In this document: positions 33,095 to 43,982 of the stretch, one piece after another
Position numbering within the stretch: position 1 is the first letter of the stretch
Layout: each line of letters opens with the position of its first letter
Assembly: GCA_029204225.1 (NCBI GenBank)
Contig: MU831914.1
Location: 1 to 64,000 of the forward strand
Length of the DNA stretch: 64,000 nt
Source: Diphasiastrum complanatum
Lineage: Eukaryota > Streptophyta > Lycopodiopsida > Lycopodiales > Lycopodiaceae
Direction of reading: 5' to 3'
Notes under the pieces: model-generated
What the model was told of the DNA's origin: nothing
The model's input: only the letters and a program-made list of their open reading frames with translations
Databases searched by the model: none
Position numbers and translations under genes: made by a program

Positions 33095-34125
33095 CATTCA
33101 AAATCATTTGCAGTGTATATTGATTTCTTCACTCCATCATAAGGTGCAATAGAAGAGAAAGAGTTCTTGGAGCTACACATATGTGAAGAGGCTCCACTAT
33201 CAATATACCATAGGCCATCCTTCTTGAAAGGAGTAGATGAGAAACTAGAGACCATAAGAGATCCCTCTCCATCACTTGCAATAGTGTCTTCCTTCTCATT
33301 GGTAATATTGGCTTGCTTGAGTTGATTCTTCTTTTTGAAGCAATTGGTGGCATAATGACCTTTCTTGCCACAATAAAAGCACTTGATCTTCTTCTTCTTC
33401 TTGAGCTTGGATGATGAAGCATTAGAGGAATCATTTTCCTCCTCATCTTTGTCTTTGGATTTGACTTTGTCCTTGCTTGAGGATTGTTGATGTTGGTTCT
33501 TGCTCCTCTCTTTGTGCTTATCCTTGGCAAAGAGAGCTTTGCCATCATTATGAGTGAGAGAAAGCTTGTCCATCCTCAAGAGCTTGTTATCAAATTCACT
33601 TCTCAAGCCATTGAGAATGACTTGAACTAGCTCATTTTGATTGATGGAATCACCAATGCAAGCAAGCTCTCTATGAATATCGTTTACTCTCAAAACATAA
33701 CTAGATGCACTCTCATCACTCTTTTGGCTACTTTGAAAGATTTGATTCCTAAGAGTGAGAAGCCTAGAGGTATTCTTTGCCTCATAGATAGCATTGAGGC
33801 AATCCCAAGCTTCTTTGGCTGTTGTACAAGTACCTATCTCCCTCAATATCTCGTTAGAGACATTCATCTTAATGTAGTGGAGAGCCATCCTAGCTCTCTT
33901 TTTGTATTTTTGAACCTCTTGAAGAACTTGTGGTTCTTCTTCAAGGCCAAGAACTATGTCCATCACGTCTTGAAGGATCAAGATGGACTCCATCCTCATT
34001 TTCCAAATTGAATAATTTGAAGTGGTCAACCTTTCACTTGGTTCCAACAAGGATGAACCCATTGAAGACATTTGAAGTGAAGAAAACTCAAATGATGAAC
34101 AATAAATGTTGTTACACACTTTCAA
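33031..34125 (-). CDS. Ty1/copia gag-protease frame (element H), best-preserved TE frame
   Basis: Open for 364 codons; the likely start is the Met at 34071 (MSSMGSS), giving 346 residues. Order from that start: SNYSIWKMRMESILIL (about 17-32), KKRARMALHYIKMNV, NTSRLLTLRNQIF, a highly charged Lys-rich stretch (about 195-245), the zinc knuckle CFYCGKKGHYATNC (CX2CX4HX4C, about 248-261), and the aspartic protease start LWYIDSGASSHM with the catalytic DSGA. Gag packages element RNA; the protease would cut the polyprotein. The last about 22 codons (from 33096 down) are not copia: they are the antisense of another element's leader, joined in frame. Integrase, RT and RNase H are missing. Confidence 0.92.
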   Translation of the reverse strand: MKVCNNIYCSSFEFSSLQMSSMGSSLLEPSERLTTSNYSIWKMRMESILILQDVMDIVLGLEEEPQVLQEVQKYKKRARMALHYIKMNVSNEILREIGTCTTAKEAWDCLNAIYEAKNTSRLLTLRNQIFQSSQKSDESASSYVLRVNDIHRELACIGDSINQNELVQVILNGLRSEFDNKLLRMDKLSLTHNDGKALFAKDKHKERSKNQHQQSSSKDKVKSKDKDEEENDSSNASSSKLKKKKKIKCFYCGKKGHYATNCFKKKNQLKQANITNEKEDTIASDGEGSLMVSSFSSTPFKKDGLWYIDSGASSHMCSSKNSFSSIAPYDGVKKSIYTANDFECMTCKQCVVHIVNIVIASING

Positions 34126-34814
34126 TAGGATCCAATAATTGAGTACTATCTCCTCCTATGAAAGATCTTACAACAATTTGTGAATTGATTCTCACTAGCT
34201 ACTCAAATCTCTCTAAAACAAGATCTATTTCACATCAAATGATGGAGTATAGGCAAAGTTAGGATCTAACACTCTTAGCACGTGTGAAATACACTAAGAA
34301 ACCAAATTTGACTCAAATACAATGATATTGCATGAAACAAAATGGCTAAGATCTCAAAACAGTGCCTAGATCACATATAGATGAGATTGGCAAGCATACA
34401 ACTGTGATTTTGGATCAACCAAGCAATCTCTTGACCAAACCAAATGTGTCCACCCAGGTCTAGGTGCCCTACCTAACCCTCTTCAAAAGCTTATAACTTT
34501 TGATTGGCTCAACCAAATGGAATGAAACTGATTGCAACAGAAACTAGACAAAAATAGCTTCAAAACAAGCTATCAAGCAAGATAAATGGATCAAACATGA
34601 GAGAGAACTTCCAAACTGAAATTGGATGTTCCTCACACGTGTCTAAGCACCTGATTCCGTACAGTACCAGGTCAGACCCAATCAATGTCCTTTTGATCTC
34701 TTTTGATCCAAGATTGAACAAGATAGCTAGGAAAATGGGCCTTGACAACTTCTAGCTTAAGATTGATGAAATTTTTTTCACTTAGATGGATCAAAATGCA
34801 TGGTAACCTTAGGT

Positions 34815-34828
34815 AGGCTCTGATACCA
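34815..34828 (-). promoter_or_regulatory. Primer-binding site of element H
   Basis: The minus strand reads TGGTATCAGAGCCT directly next to the LTR end. Confidence 0.85.
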
Positions 34829-35482
34829 TGCTGAATTTCACACGTGTGGACTGTCCACTACATGTACTTGTGATCTCCTAAGGTGTGTAGATGCACCAAG
34901 ATCAAGACTAGATTGAGATTCAAGATCAATCTTGAATCCTATGGCAAAAACACACTACTACATGCATTCAATCACTTCCAACTCTCACTCACACGTGTGG
35001 GAAGTATTCAAAAAATAATCTAAGTAAAAACAAGCTGCTCTCCTCGGGTAGAGAGAGAATCATGAGCTCTCGGGTAGAGAGAGAAAGCTAGAAATCTAAT
35101 AACTCACAAAATCCATGAAATCACCAAATCAATTAACTTCAAAATGAGGAGTACAATGATACTAGTAGGTCCACGAGCTACCACTATGCTTAACTATGAT
35201 TGGACCATATTTTGTCACCTCTTGATCCTATTGGATCATTGATCTATGCACCTCTTAATTCTATTGGACTATATTCAAGCACACCTCAATTTCCTATTGG
35301 ACCTCACAAGGTTCCACCTCTAAATCCTATTGGACCTCTTGGAATTCATCAAACAAAAACTTTACACTTGTCTACACTCTAATTAGCAAATGTTTAGCCT
35401 CTTACTCTATTTTGGCTCAATAGTGGCATTACAAGTGGAAATGCATAATTTGCCATCTATGCCAAATTTATTCCTATCAACA
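34829..35482 (-). repeat. 5' LTR of element H (654 bp)
   Basis: On the minus strand it starts TGTTGATAGG at 35482 and ends AAATTCAGCA at 34829. Two ACACGTGTG-type palindromes lie inside. It is distantly related to the LTR at 7666-8437. Confidence 0.75.
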
Positions 35483-35556
35483 TCCTACACCTAGATGCTT
35501 GATGTAAAAAACATAAGACCCCTATATCTAACATAGATAATCTTTTTCAATTCTTC

Positions 35557-36036
35557 ACAATTTATATGGATCAGCCTATTGGGTTCATCCATGATAAAGA
35601 AAAAGTTTCCTGGCTCTTCAAAATTATATATGGATTGAAGCAAGCTCCAAGGTCATGGTATTCTCGACTTAACACCTTTCTCGAGTCACTAGGATTTAAT
35701 CTTAGTAACTATGATCCTTCTTTATATGTCAAGTTTTTTGATAAAGATATTGTCGTTCTTCTTATTCATGTTGATGATATCATTTTGACATGAAGTAGTA
35801 TCAAGTTAGTTGAGAAAACCAAGATTGCACTTGGAAAAGAGTTCAAGATGCAAGATCTTGGAAAAATCACTATATTCTAGGACTAGAGATTGACTTTTTT
35901 AAAGGTAAAACTTTTGTATGTCAATCCAAGTATGCTCTTTCAATGTTAAAGAAGCTCAATATGTTGAATTGTAAGAGTATAGAAACACCTATGGAGCAAA
36001 ATGTAAAGGATTCTAACAAAGGTGATGAAAGATCCT
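35557..36036 (+). pseudogene. Ty1/copia fragment I: reverse transcriptase
   Basis: A sister of the RT in fragment B. It has [48 protein letters not shown] and VDDIILT, with His for Tyr in the catalytic box (HVDD). Later codons are frameshifted (KEFKMQDLGK, then stops). It is cut at both ends and lies between two minus-strand copia pieces. Confidence 0.9.
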
Positions 36037-36925
36037 TCGTAATTGTTTTGTTCATTAGTTGCTTGTTTCAGCAACTCTTAGTTGATTGGTGGATTTTGAT
36101 GTCATTTCTTCAAAAAAGAGTTTCAAGTTGATGTTTTTCTTCAACTACTTCAGCACTCAATAATTGATGATCATCATTCTCTTCCTCTTCTTTCTTGTTT
36201 TCACGATCTTCATATGCCTTTTTCCAGCATCCTTGGGCAGAGTATCCAACTTTTCCACAATAGTTGCACTTACCTTTCTTCTTAGAATCATTTTGCATTT
36301 TTCCTTGTCTGTTCTTCACAAACACTACTACTTCTTGACTTGGGACTGCATTTTCTTTTCTTCTAGATTCTTCATGAAGTAATCTAGCAGTGACATATTC
36401 CAAGTCTAGATCACCTTGGCGGCTTTCTAAGGAGATGATAAGGTTTTCATATGATTCATGAAGACTTCCAAGAAGAGTCATGACAACATCTCCTTTTGTT
36501 AAACCGGCACCAATGGCTTCTAATTGTTGTGACATAGACGCACTTGGTTTATGTGTGCTATGATGCTTTCTTCCTCACTCATTTGAATGGTGAAGAATTT
36601 TCTACGTAAGTATAAACGATTTGCAAGGCTTTTTTTTTCAAACAGATTATGCAATATGGACCATGCAGCTTTGGCACTCAAGGTTGCTCATCATTAAGGC
36701 TGAGATAGATAGTTGAGAATGCTTTACGCTCACGCTTCTCACAATCCTTCAGTACAGGTGGAGTAGCATTTTCATCAGGAGGAATTGGATTCACCACCAA
36801 ATCCCAAAGATCTTTCTCCTCTAAAACCATTTGCATTTTAAACTTCCACAAATGAAAATTATGCCCATCAAATTTCTCTATCACACGAGTTTCATGCACT
36901 ATAGTAGACATGACGTGTAAACAGT
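36037..36925 (-). pseudogene. Ty1/copia gag of element J
   Basis: Starts at the ATG at 36911 (MSTIVHETRVIEKFDGHNF) with HLWKFKMQMVLEEKDLW. A frameshifted region leads to 36110-36535 with LLGSLHESYENLIISLE and a knuckle CNYCGKVGYSAQGC, in which the His ligand is Tyr. An acidic stretch (NKKEEEENDDHQLL) follows. Its leader, PBS and LTR are at 36912-37343. Protease and pol are absent: the element is cut at about 36037. Confidence 0.88.
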
Positions 36926-37073
36926 GCATTGTTCATACAGTGAATATTTTTATAGCCTCTATCGATGGCAGACCATCGTTGGAATGTGGAATGGAGTTTC
37001 ACATGTGTGGAGGCAAAAACATTCAATCATGGAGGTTGATAAGGAGGACATCGCTGGAGGTAGATCGTTGTCA

Positions 37074-37087
37074 GGGCTCTAATACCA
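37074..37087 (-). promoter_or_regulatory. Primer-binding site of element J
   Basis: The minus strand reads TGGTATTAGAGCCC next to the LTR; one base differs from the tRNA-Met site. Confidence 0.8.
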
Positions 37088-37343
37088 TGATACATTTTAG
37101 AGATCACGCAGCAGGAGAAAGAGAGAGATACAGAGCATGCAGAGAGAGAGAGAAACACATTAACTACATTCTTATTCAATGATTATAGAGAGAAGGGTGA
37201 ACTGCCCATTACATAGTGCATGAGAGGGTATGTAGCGTGAGAGAGTGTTTGAATCATCATACGACCCAAACCTCTTCACAGTAACTAGTTATTATGAAAC
37301 ACTATTTGGTTATCTGTGAATGCGCACATTATTATTTGTAATA
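37088..37343 (-). repeat. 5' LTR of element J, inverted copy of LTR G
   Basis: The same LTR as 32652-32915, inverted, including ATAATAATGTGCGCATTCAC and the CT-rich end (here GA-rich on the plus strand). Confidence 0.85.
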
Positions 37344-38640
37344 GGTAATACCCGGATCTCCAGTCTCGGCTGGTCCAGTTGCATTTTATGGTCTCTTTCT
37401 CTCAACCCTGAACAAGCTTTAGTCACTATAATCATTGGGTTCAGAAAGCCTCTCTCTTTTTTCTAATTACTATCTTCATGAACTCATCATACGTGATGTC
37501 AAGATAATGACATTTGTTTGTTTTGTTCGATGATGCCATTTTTTACCATTTGCCTATGATCTCATCTACTAAGCCCTTTTAAAGAAATTTGAGGTTTTTT
37601 GGTTCATGGTTTGTTGCATAGTTCCACTTGCGATTCTAAAATCGTGATTCGGATCCCGATTCGAATCGCGAACTGTGAATCATTGTTTTGTCGAAAAAAC
37701 AGTGATTTGTTGTGAATCGTTGATTTTTTGTGTTCATTAGAACTGGACAAAAAACAAAATTAAGTTCACGATTCACTGCAACTATGATTTGTTACTTACT
37801 AAAAAATGACATTGTAGAATTTGTGTTTGTGTAGCATCACCAAAATGGAGCATGATTATCAATAGGCAAAATAATTTGTGGGAAATTTTCACCTTCTTTT
37901 TATTGCTTTTGCAATCAAGTTGAACAACTTATTCTTGGGTATGTGCAGAAACTTTTGGTGTGGGAAAACTGAAATCGTATCACGAGGTCAAGCCTATTGA
38001 ACTGCACTTTTAGCTTTCATTTTGTGTCAAAATTAAACATTGGATAGTCTCACTCCCATTTGATTGAGCGATTCATGTGAGTTGATGTTAGATGTTAGTA
38101 CGCTAGCAACCTTTGCCCATATTCATTTCTCAGCCATTAGTTTTTAGATGATGAATTGAATTGTTATGGCATTGTTATGACCATCTTATATCTTGGGGTG
38201 TCGTTGATGGCTAAAGCCATGCCAATTGCAATATGGAATTGATGTAGGAATTTGCATGCATTAGATGTTAGATCAATGAATTATTATGCAACATTTTCGC
38301 CATGTGTTCGACAGAGTCGTTTGGCACAAAGCGATGATTTTGCATAGCAATTTTTTGACCCAACATCTAATGCTTGTGAATTGATACGTCATCTCTGCAA
38401 GTGTCATTGTGATTGCATGACTTTAGCCATCATCGACACCCTTTATATGGCATTTGTTTTAGGTCAAGACATTGACCTAGATGGCTTGAAAGGATTATTA
38501 GAAGATTCAAAATATGATGTCACATATTTTGAATGGATTGCCTTCTCTAAATTTGAGGCATTCGCATTATATAAGTTATGCAATTGAAATGAATGTGTTG
38601 GCCAATATGCTACAAAGCAATTTTAGTGGTAGAATATTCA
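37344..38640. other. AT-rich stretch without a recognised gene
   Basis: A short inverted-repeat-rich patch at 37630-37690 has repeated GATTCG/CGAATC words (GCGATTCTAAAATCGTGATTCGGATCCCGATTCGAATCGCG-like, many pairing halves). A 68-codon frame at 38381-38587 has no recognisable domain. Confidence 0.4.
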
Positions 38641-41190
38641 TTGTTGAAGTTGACTAAAATTTTCCATAAATGTGGTTGGGTGCTTTCAAGTCACTCACAT
38701 GAGTGAGCACTTCTCATCATACTCCCCCACATCAAAGACTAAATCACGCACATCGTCCTGGTAGGCGAAAGAGAGGCTATCCAAAGTATGATTTTGACAC
38801 ACAACAAAAGCAATGAGTGTAGATGACTCAACAATATTTATTTGCAGACTCTTAACTTGCATAGATAGGGGAAGTGATGAGTGTAGATGAAGCAACAATA
38901 TCTTCTTGCAGACTCTTAATTGGCATCGTTTCAGAGGCAAGGTTGTGGATGAGGTCTTTGCAACAATTGAGCATTTGTTGGGTTTCTATTTGTGTATTAG
39001 GACTCTTTCGTGAAAATGTAGTGCATGCTCAAGATATCGTACAATGTGTTGTTGATATGAAAGCTTGAAAGATATAAAATCCATCACAATAAATCACTTG
39101 ACATTTTTTTTAATATAGACTTTTAAATCGCATAGTTGTTAAGGGATTGAGGATTTATTGGATTTAAGCTAGTGTACTAGAACTCTTCATAAAAAAGGCT
39201 TGTGGATAATTTGCATAATTTTTGGGCAAAACATCATCGCAACAAATGGTAATAATCTCCTAGGTGCTGAAAAATTGTTGTTTCTTCTTCTTTGAAGTTG
39301 TCCATGAAGAAGTTGAGAAGTTCATGTGCACGTTCTATGTTTTCATCCCTTGAAGGTTTGCCATAATCCCCAATGTATATAATTTATCCTAACATTTTGA
39401 ACATTTTTATCCCTCTTTCCCAATTGCAAACTTTGCGCATTAGATGCCTCAACCAACATCTTTGAACATGCCAAAGACACAAGAAGATGTGGCATCGAAA
39501 TACGCATCTACCAAACAAAATACACGCAAATGAGAAGACAAAAAAAACAAACAAAAACATGAAAACCAACTTTTACATAAATGTTCGCTAAACAATTTTT
39601 TTTCTTTAATGCACTTATTTCACAATCAACATTATCCACCATAAATCCATTTGCTTGCCAGTTCACATTCAGCTCACACATCTTGTCATTTAGTTTCTAC
39701 AGCCATGGGACGATGTCTTTGGTCTTTGAATTGCTAATGAGTACCCACGCGACTGGTACGCCATTTTGGAATGTGTCGAATGCCAGTATTGTGAAGGGTT
39801 GATACTGCAAACATCACATTTGATTTGAGAATTTAAAAAGAGAAAATTTACATGCAAAGAAAAGCAAATTGCAATTTTTGCATTTACTACCTTGAATCTA
39901 TTAGTTCCAAATCTGGCATCCATGGCTAGAATGCTATTGTGACCAAGAAACAACATCCTCTCTGTTTGAAATTTAGTCTGAACACCCAAGTACATTTAGA
40001 TTTGTCTTTTGTACTGAAGATTTGGTAAAAAAGCACTGTCTTCTGATTTTCCATTGTCCACAAGTGCACACTTCGTGCATCATCTTCATGTAGCTGAAAA
40101 GTTTCCATTGACAACCTCACATAAAAGTTCAATGTCTTGTTTGGCCAAAAAATCATCTCTACATGGAGTATAGTCTACATCAGAATTCCTCTTGCTAGCA
40201 AGCATTGCTTTATGCTCATTCATCACCTGGTCTAGGGTGGCCTTTTCATAAAGCCTACATAGCAGTCATCTTTTTTTCTCCTTTGACAGCTTGCGAGCAA
40301 ATTGGGCCCTAGAACCTTGCAATGAGATGTCAAATGTACCATGACACAGATTTTCGTTTTTATCCACATGGCATCTTTCATAGAAGAAAACATCAGCCAC
40401 ATCTAGCCATAGATACAGTGCTTGATCGAGAAGTTACATTGGCAACCTCTTGACAGGCTCTCACTACTAATCAAACTCCATTTACATCCTTGGCCATGCT
40501 TGGGTCTTAACAATACATCTTCCAATTGAGGATCCACATTTCTATGATCATTAGGTCCAAATGAGCACCAATACCTGAAATGTTAATTCCCATTTTGAAT
40601 TAGTTTGGATGGACAATCATATTTAAAATACTACTTTCTTTTTGTGCATTGGCATCGTCGTAATTGGATGTGACAAGAAAGATGATTATGGGACAAACCA
40701 TGAACACTTCATTCTGCCACGGGATGTTTTAAATTTCTTGGAGTATTCACTTTTTGTCGTCTCTTTGTGAAGTTTGTAGGTGCATTGTCATTTTTTCCTT
40801 CGTCCTCAATAAAATCCTGAACTCGTGAGAATGAGATATAGGCAACTTCAAACTCCATTGTACTCCCCTCATAATTTCTTGCTGTCATTTTTTCGTAGTC
40901 CAATTGTGTTGAGCAGATCTTGCCAATAGGTGGTTCTTGCACAAATTGGAAAGGAGGCTTTATGGCACTAGATCTTGAATGTAGTTATCGTTAAAAAAAA
41001 TATCAAATTTCCAAACCAACAAAATTGAATGCGCAACACAAGAAAAACGAGTGACCATGAATGGAATAAAATTACCCCCGCAAGAAATAGACCTCGATGT
41101 ACATTCAGATAACAAGAGCGTGTTATCAATGTTGCTAGAAATTTGATGCAACTTCTCTCTGACTGGAAAATTTCTTGATATGTCTTTTGG
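38640..41190 (-). pseudogene. MULE/FAR1-type transposase pseudogene with introns
   Basis: Minus-strand exons read in order. A weak N-terminal part lies at 40.3-41.2 kb. Next come LHEDDARSVHLWTMENQ and VLFYQIFS (about 40010-40090), then GVQTKFQTERMLFLGHNSILAMDARFGTNRFK (to about 39892), with the first catalytic Asp in MDARFGTN. A canonical intron (donor AAG/GTAGTA, acceptor TTTGCAG) of about 83 bp follows. The next exon starts YQPFTILAFD and has FQNGVPVAWVL and FMVDNVDCEISAL (second Asp). After another intron, HIFLCLWHVQRCWLRHLM (39384-39490) is the conserved C/LWHV.R.W block. Later segments (DENIERAHELLNFF) are faint. This is the Mutator-like family from which FAR1/FHY3 transcription factors arose; it would cut and move DNA. 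Stops and frameshifts are frequent. Confidence 0.75.
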
Positions 41191-42110
41191 CAAAAAAAAT
41201 AATGCTATGATTCAAAAACATAAGGACGTAAAACATGAGAAGTAAACCATTAGATCATAATACAAAATATGACAAGTTCTCGTCTTCCTTGCCAATAATC
41301 CATTGATAAAGAAATTACATAACAATAAAAAAATATATGATACAACTTGAAAAACTTTACAACCAATCAACTTATTTCAAGTTGAATTGATAACCTATTC
41401 TCTCAATATTGTAGCAATATTTGAACTTAGCATTAGCAATATATAGACAACATTTGCAATTGCATATGCCAAAACTGAACTACAAATAAAGAGCATAATT
41501 TGGCTAAAAATTGGCTAGCACCGCTTCACATGGATTATTCTTTATATCACCTTGAGATCCCCATAATTGGACTTGCAGCATCGTGATATTAATAATGATT
41601 ACTAATAACAAGCTTAATATTAATACTCAAGCTAAATATTTAATGGAAGGTGATAAAGATTCTATGGTTGGAACATGCTTATTGCAAGGACAAGGCACAT
41701 TAAGCCCTCCAAGTTCAATGGTTACTAATACACGTTATTCAGCATAGAAGTAAATACAAAGGCATGACTGATAAGTGCAATTGATATGACCATGTTGTTA
41801 AATCATTTCCTCATTTATTCATCACTTGTTGCATCTATGCGCTAATGCTATTGTTGAGTTCGAAAAAGATTTCATGTTGGAAGATCATTGATATTGTCCA
41901 TATTTTGCCTATAGTGATTATGTAGCCAAACGTTAAGCATTGAATTATCAGACAAATAATCAGTCGCAAAGAATGACAGAAACACATACATTATGAGTTG
42001 AACCTAAACGTAATAAGAAGATAGTATTGATGTAGTATGAAAACAAAACATATGTAAATGAGTACAATAGATTTGTGGATTGAAACCGTGTACTCTAACC
42101 TATCTTTGTG
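41191..42110. other. AT-rich stretch without a gene
   Basis: Nothing recognised; possibly upstream or intron sequence of the MULE-type relic. Confidence 0.4.
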
Positions 42111-42830
42111 TTGGAGGGTTTGCAGATTTTCAGGCAACCCTAGCACTAGTTAATAATTGAGAGGGATTTGGCACCTTGCGTGTGTAAGTCCAATCCGATG
42201 ATCACATAGTTATTTGATAATTAGAAAGTCAATAAAAGGACTTTAGGCCTTTTTGCGAGACTTTTGATGTCAGACGCCTAAATGTCAAGTTAGTGAATAA
42301 AGTTGGGACTCCCACCAAAATTGGTGCAAATTCAAATTCAAATTGGTTTCCTCCAATTATTTAATGGGTTCTCACTCTTTTTTAAGTTTGAATAGTTAGG
42401 GAGGTAGAAATGGGCCAATAAGAGTTTGAGGCCAAGGTCCTCCTCTCTACTATAAATAAGGGCAAACTCGAGTGGCTCCTCATGTTCAGATCTTAATTTC
42501 AATACAAGTAGATTGGTTCTCTTATGGAATGGACTTGTGAATGTCCTTGCTCTCTAACTCTTTTCCTCCATCTCTCATGCTTTTGTTGTATTGTTGGATT
42601 TGAATGTTATAGGAATTGTTGTTTTTTATACTTTTTTGGGAGAGAGAAGGAGAGAGAGAGAGAGACAAGTATCTATCTCATTTTGAATTGTAGGGTTAAT
42701 GGATGTAGTGTTAATTGCGTAGTGTTAATGCTTAGGGTTAATGGATTACTTATTGATGAATTAATGCAAGTCTGTGGCTTTGGTTCTAAACAGTCTGATT
42801 GTAGATTTAAACGTAAACTGTAACTCTACA
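42111..42830 (+). repeat. Possible LTR with TATA box
   Basis: Starts TGTTGGAGGGTTTGC and contains TACTATAAATAAGG at about 42460, followed by the kind of T-rich leader seen in LTR transcripts and a GA run at 42643-42665. No primer-binding site or matching partner was found, so the ends are uncertain. Confidence 0.35.
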
Positions 42831-43096
42831 GAAATGAATGTAAACTATTAGCGAAAAATGTGAATAACGGGAAGGTCTTCGTCAACGTCATTTCCTTAAC
42901 ATTTGAGGCATCTGACATTTTGCGGGAAAGCCGAAGTGAGAGAAAATCCCAAAAGACGAAAATCCCGACACTGTGAGCCGTTTCTGAGCAGTTATGTAGA
43001 CTGTGTAAAAACACAAAAAAAATCTGCAGACCTAGATAAAAATTGGACGAAGATTAAAATGTCGATTAGTTGATTAGTAGGAGAATCCAATACTCC
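42831..43096 (-). repeat. Probable 3' LTR start of copia relic K
   Basis: On the minus strand the polypurine tract TTAAGGGGGAG (43097-43107) is followed by TATTGGATTCTCC, probably a mutated TGTTGG start. The other end is not defined. Confidence 0.45.
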
Positions 43097-43107
43097 CCCT
43101 TAATCTG

Positions 43108-43241
43108 AATCCATGAATGCCTTGACCTTCAAACTTAGTTCTGCACAAAACTTTATGCGTGCATCCAAGCTTAATGCTTTGGTGAAAATATCTATTGTCA
43201 TGTCTTGCATTCAACAGTACTACAATCTGTTCTCTTTGTCA
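43108..43241 (-). pseudogene. Copia relic K: end of RNase H
   Basis: The minus strand encodes DIFTKALSLDARIKFC and LKVKAFMDSD, the copia C-terminus. The Ty3-type element inserted at 43247 splits it from the rest at 46274-47480. Confidence 0.75.
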
Positions 43242-43246
43242 AGAAC
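43242..43246. repeat. Target-site duplication AGAAC (left)
   Basis: AGAAC directly precedes the LTR at 43247 and is repeated at 46269-46273 after the right LTR. Confidence 0.9.
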
Positions 43247-43982
43247 TGTTAGCAACATTGCTAACACAGTAAAAATAATAAAAAAGAGAAATAAAACTCT
43301 GTATCTGTCAATAAACTTCCACCATGACATGTGTTTTGTAAGTCCATAAGTAGAAGCTTAAAATAATAAAGTAATTTAAACTTAGACCTAAGAAACTTGA
43401 AATTAGAAAGTTTTGTCTTAAGTTGGAAACTTTTGAGGTTCTAAGTCCTAAGTTAGAAGTTCTAGAATGGCTAGAAATAAGTTAATGGATACTTATGGAA
43501 GACCCTCCTTGTCATAAAAGGAGAGGTATTTGCCATGTAAATAACACTTTTGAGATTAAGCTATCTTGCTCTCTAATTTGGAGACCATCTTTCTATTTCA
43601 TTTGTGTTCCCTTTGGGAAGGTGCAAAGCTTGAGGGAAGGTGCTCGGGCCTCCTCTTGCCTCCTTGTCATTGGTTTGTATTGTGGCATGTGTTTATTTGA
43701 TTGATTATTAGTTAGCCGCAATCTATCATTCTATTTTTCTTTTGGGTCTTAATTTAGGACCTAGTTTAGTAACCTTGCTAGTTGGGTAAGCCTTAGCAAG
43801 GATTTTATTGTTGTTGTTTATAGTTAGTTCATTTTAGTTCCGGTAAGCCTTAGTGCTTTCATCCTTGTTAACTATTCTGTTTGAAGCTTCTAGTAGGATC
43901 TTAAAAGATGGACGATCCTCTCTATACTACACCACATCATGAGTAGATCTAGCCATAGCATAAACCAGATTTACTTCCAACA
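43247..43982 (+). repeat. Left LTR of element L (736 bp)
   Basis: Complete LTR. Compared with the right LTR it has an extra middle part (about 43440-43780) that includes AAAGGAGAGGTA and the CTTGTCATTGG segment. Confidence 0.9.

Noticed and set aside
36910-37182. Plus-strand 90-codon frame with Cys residues
   Set aside because: It is the antisense of element J's leader, PBS and LTR, not a gene.
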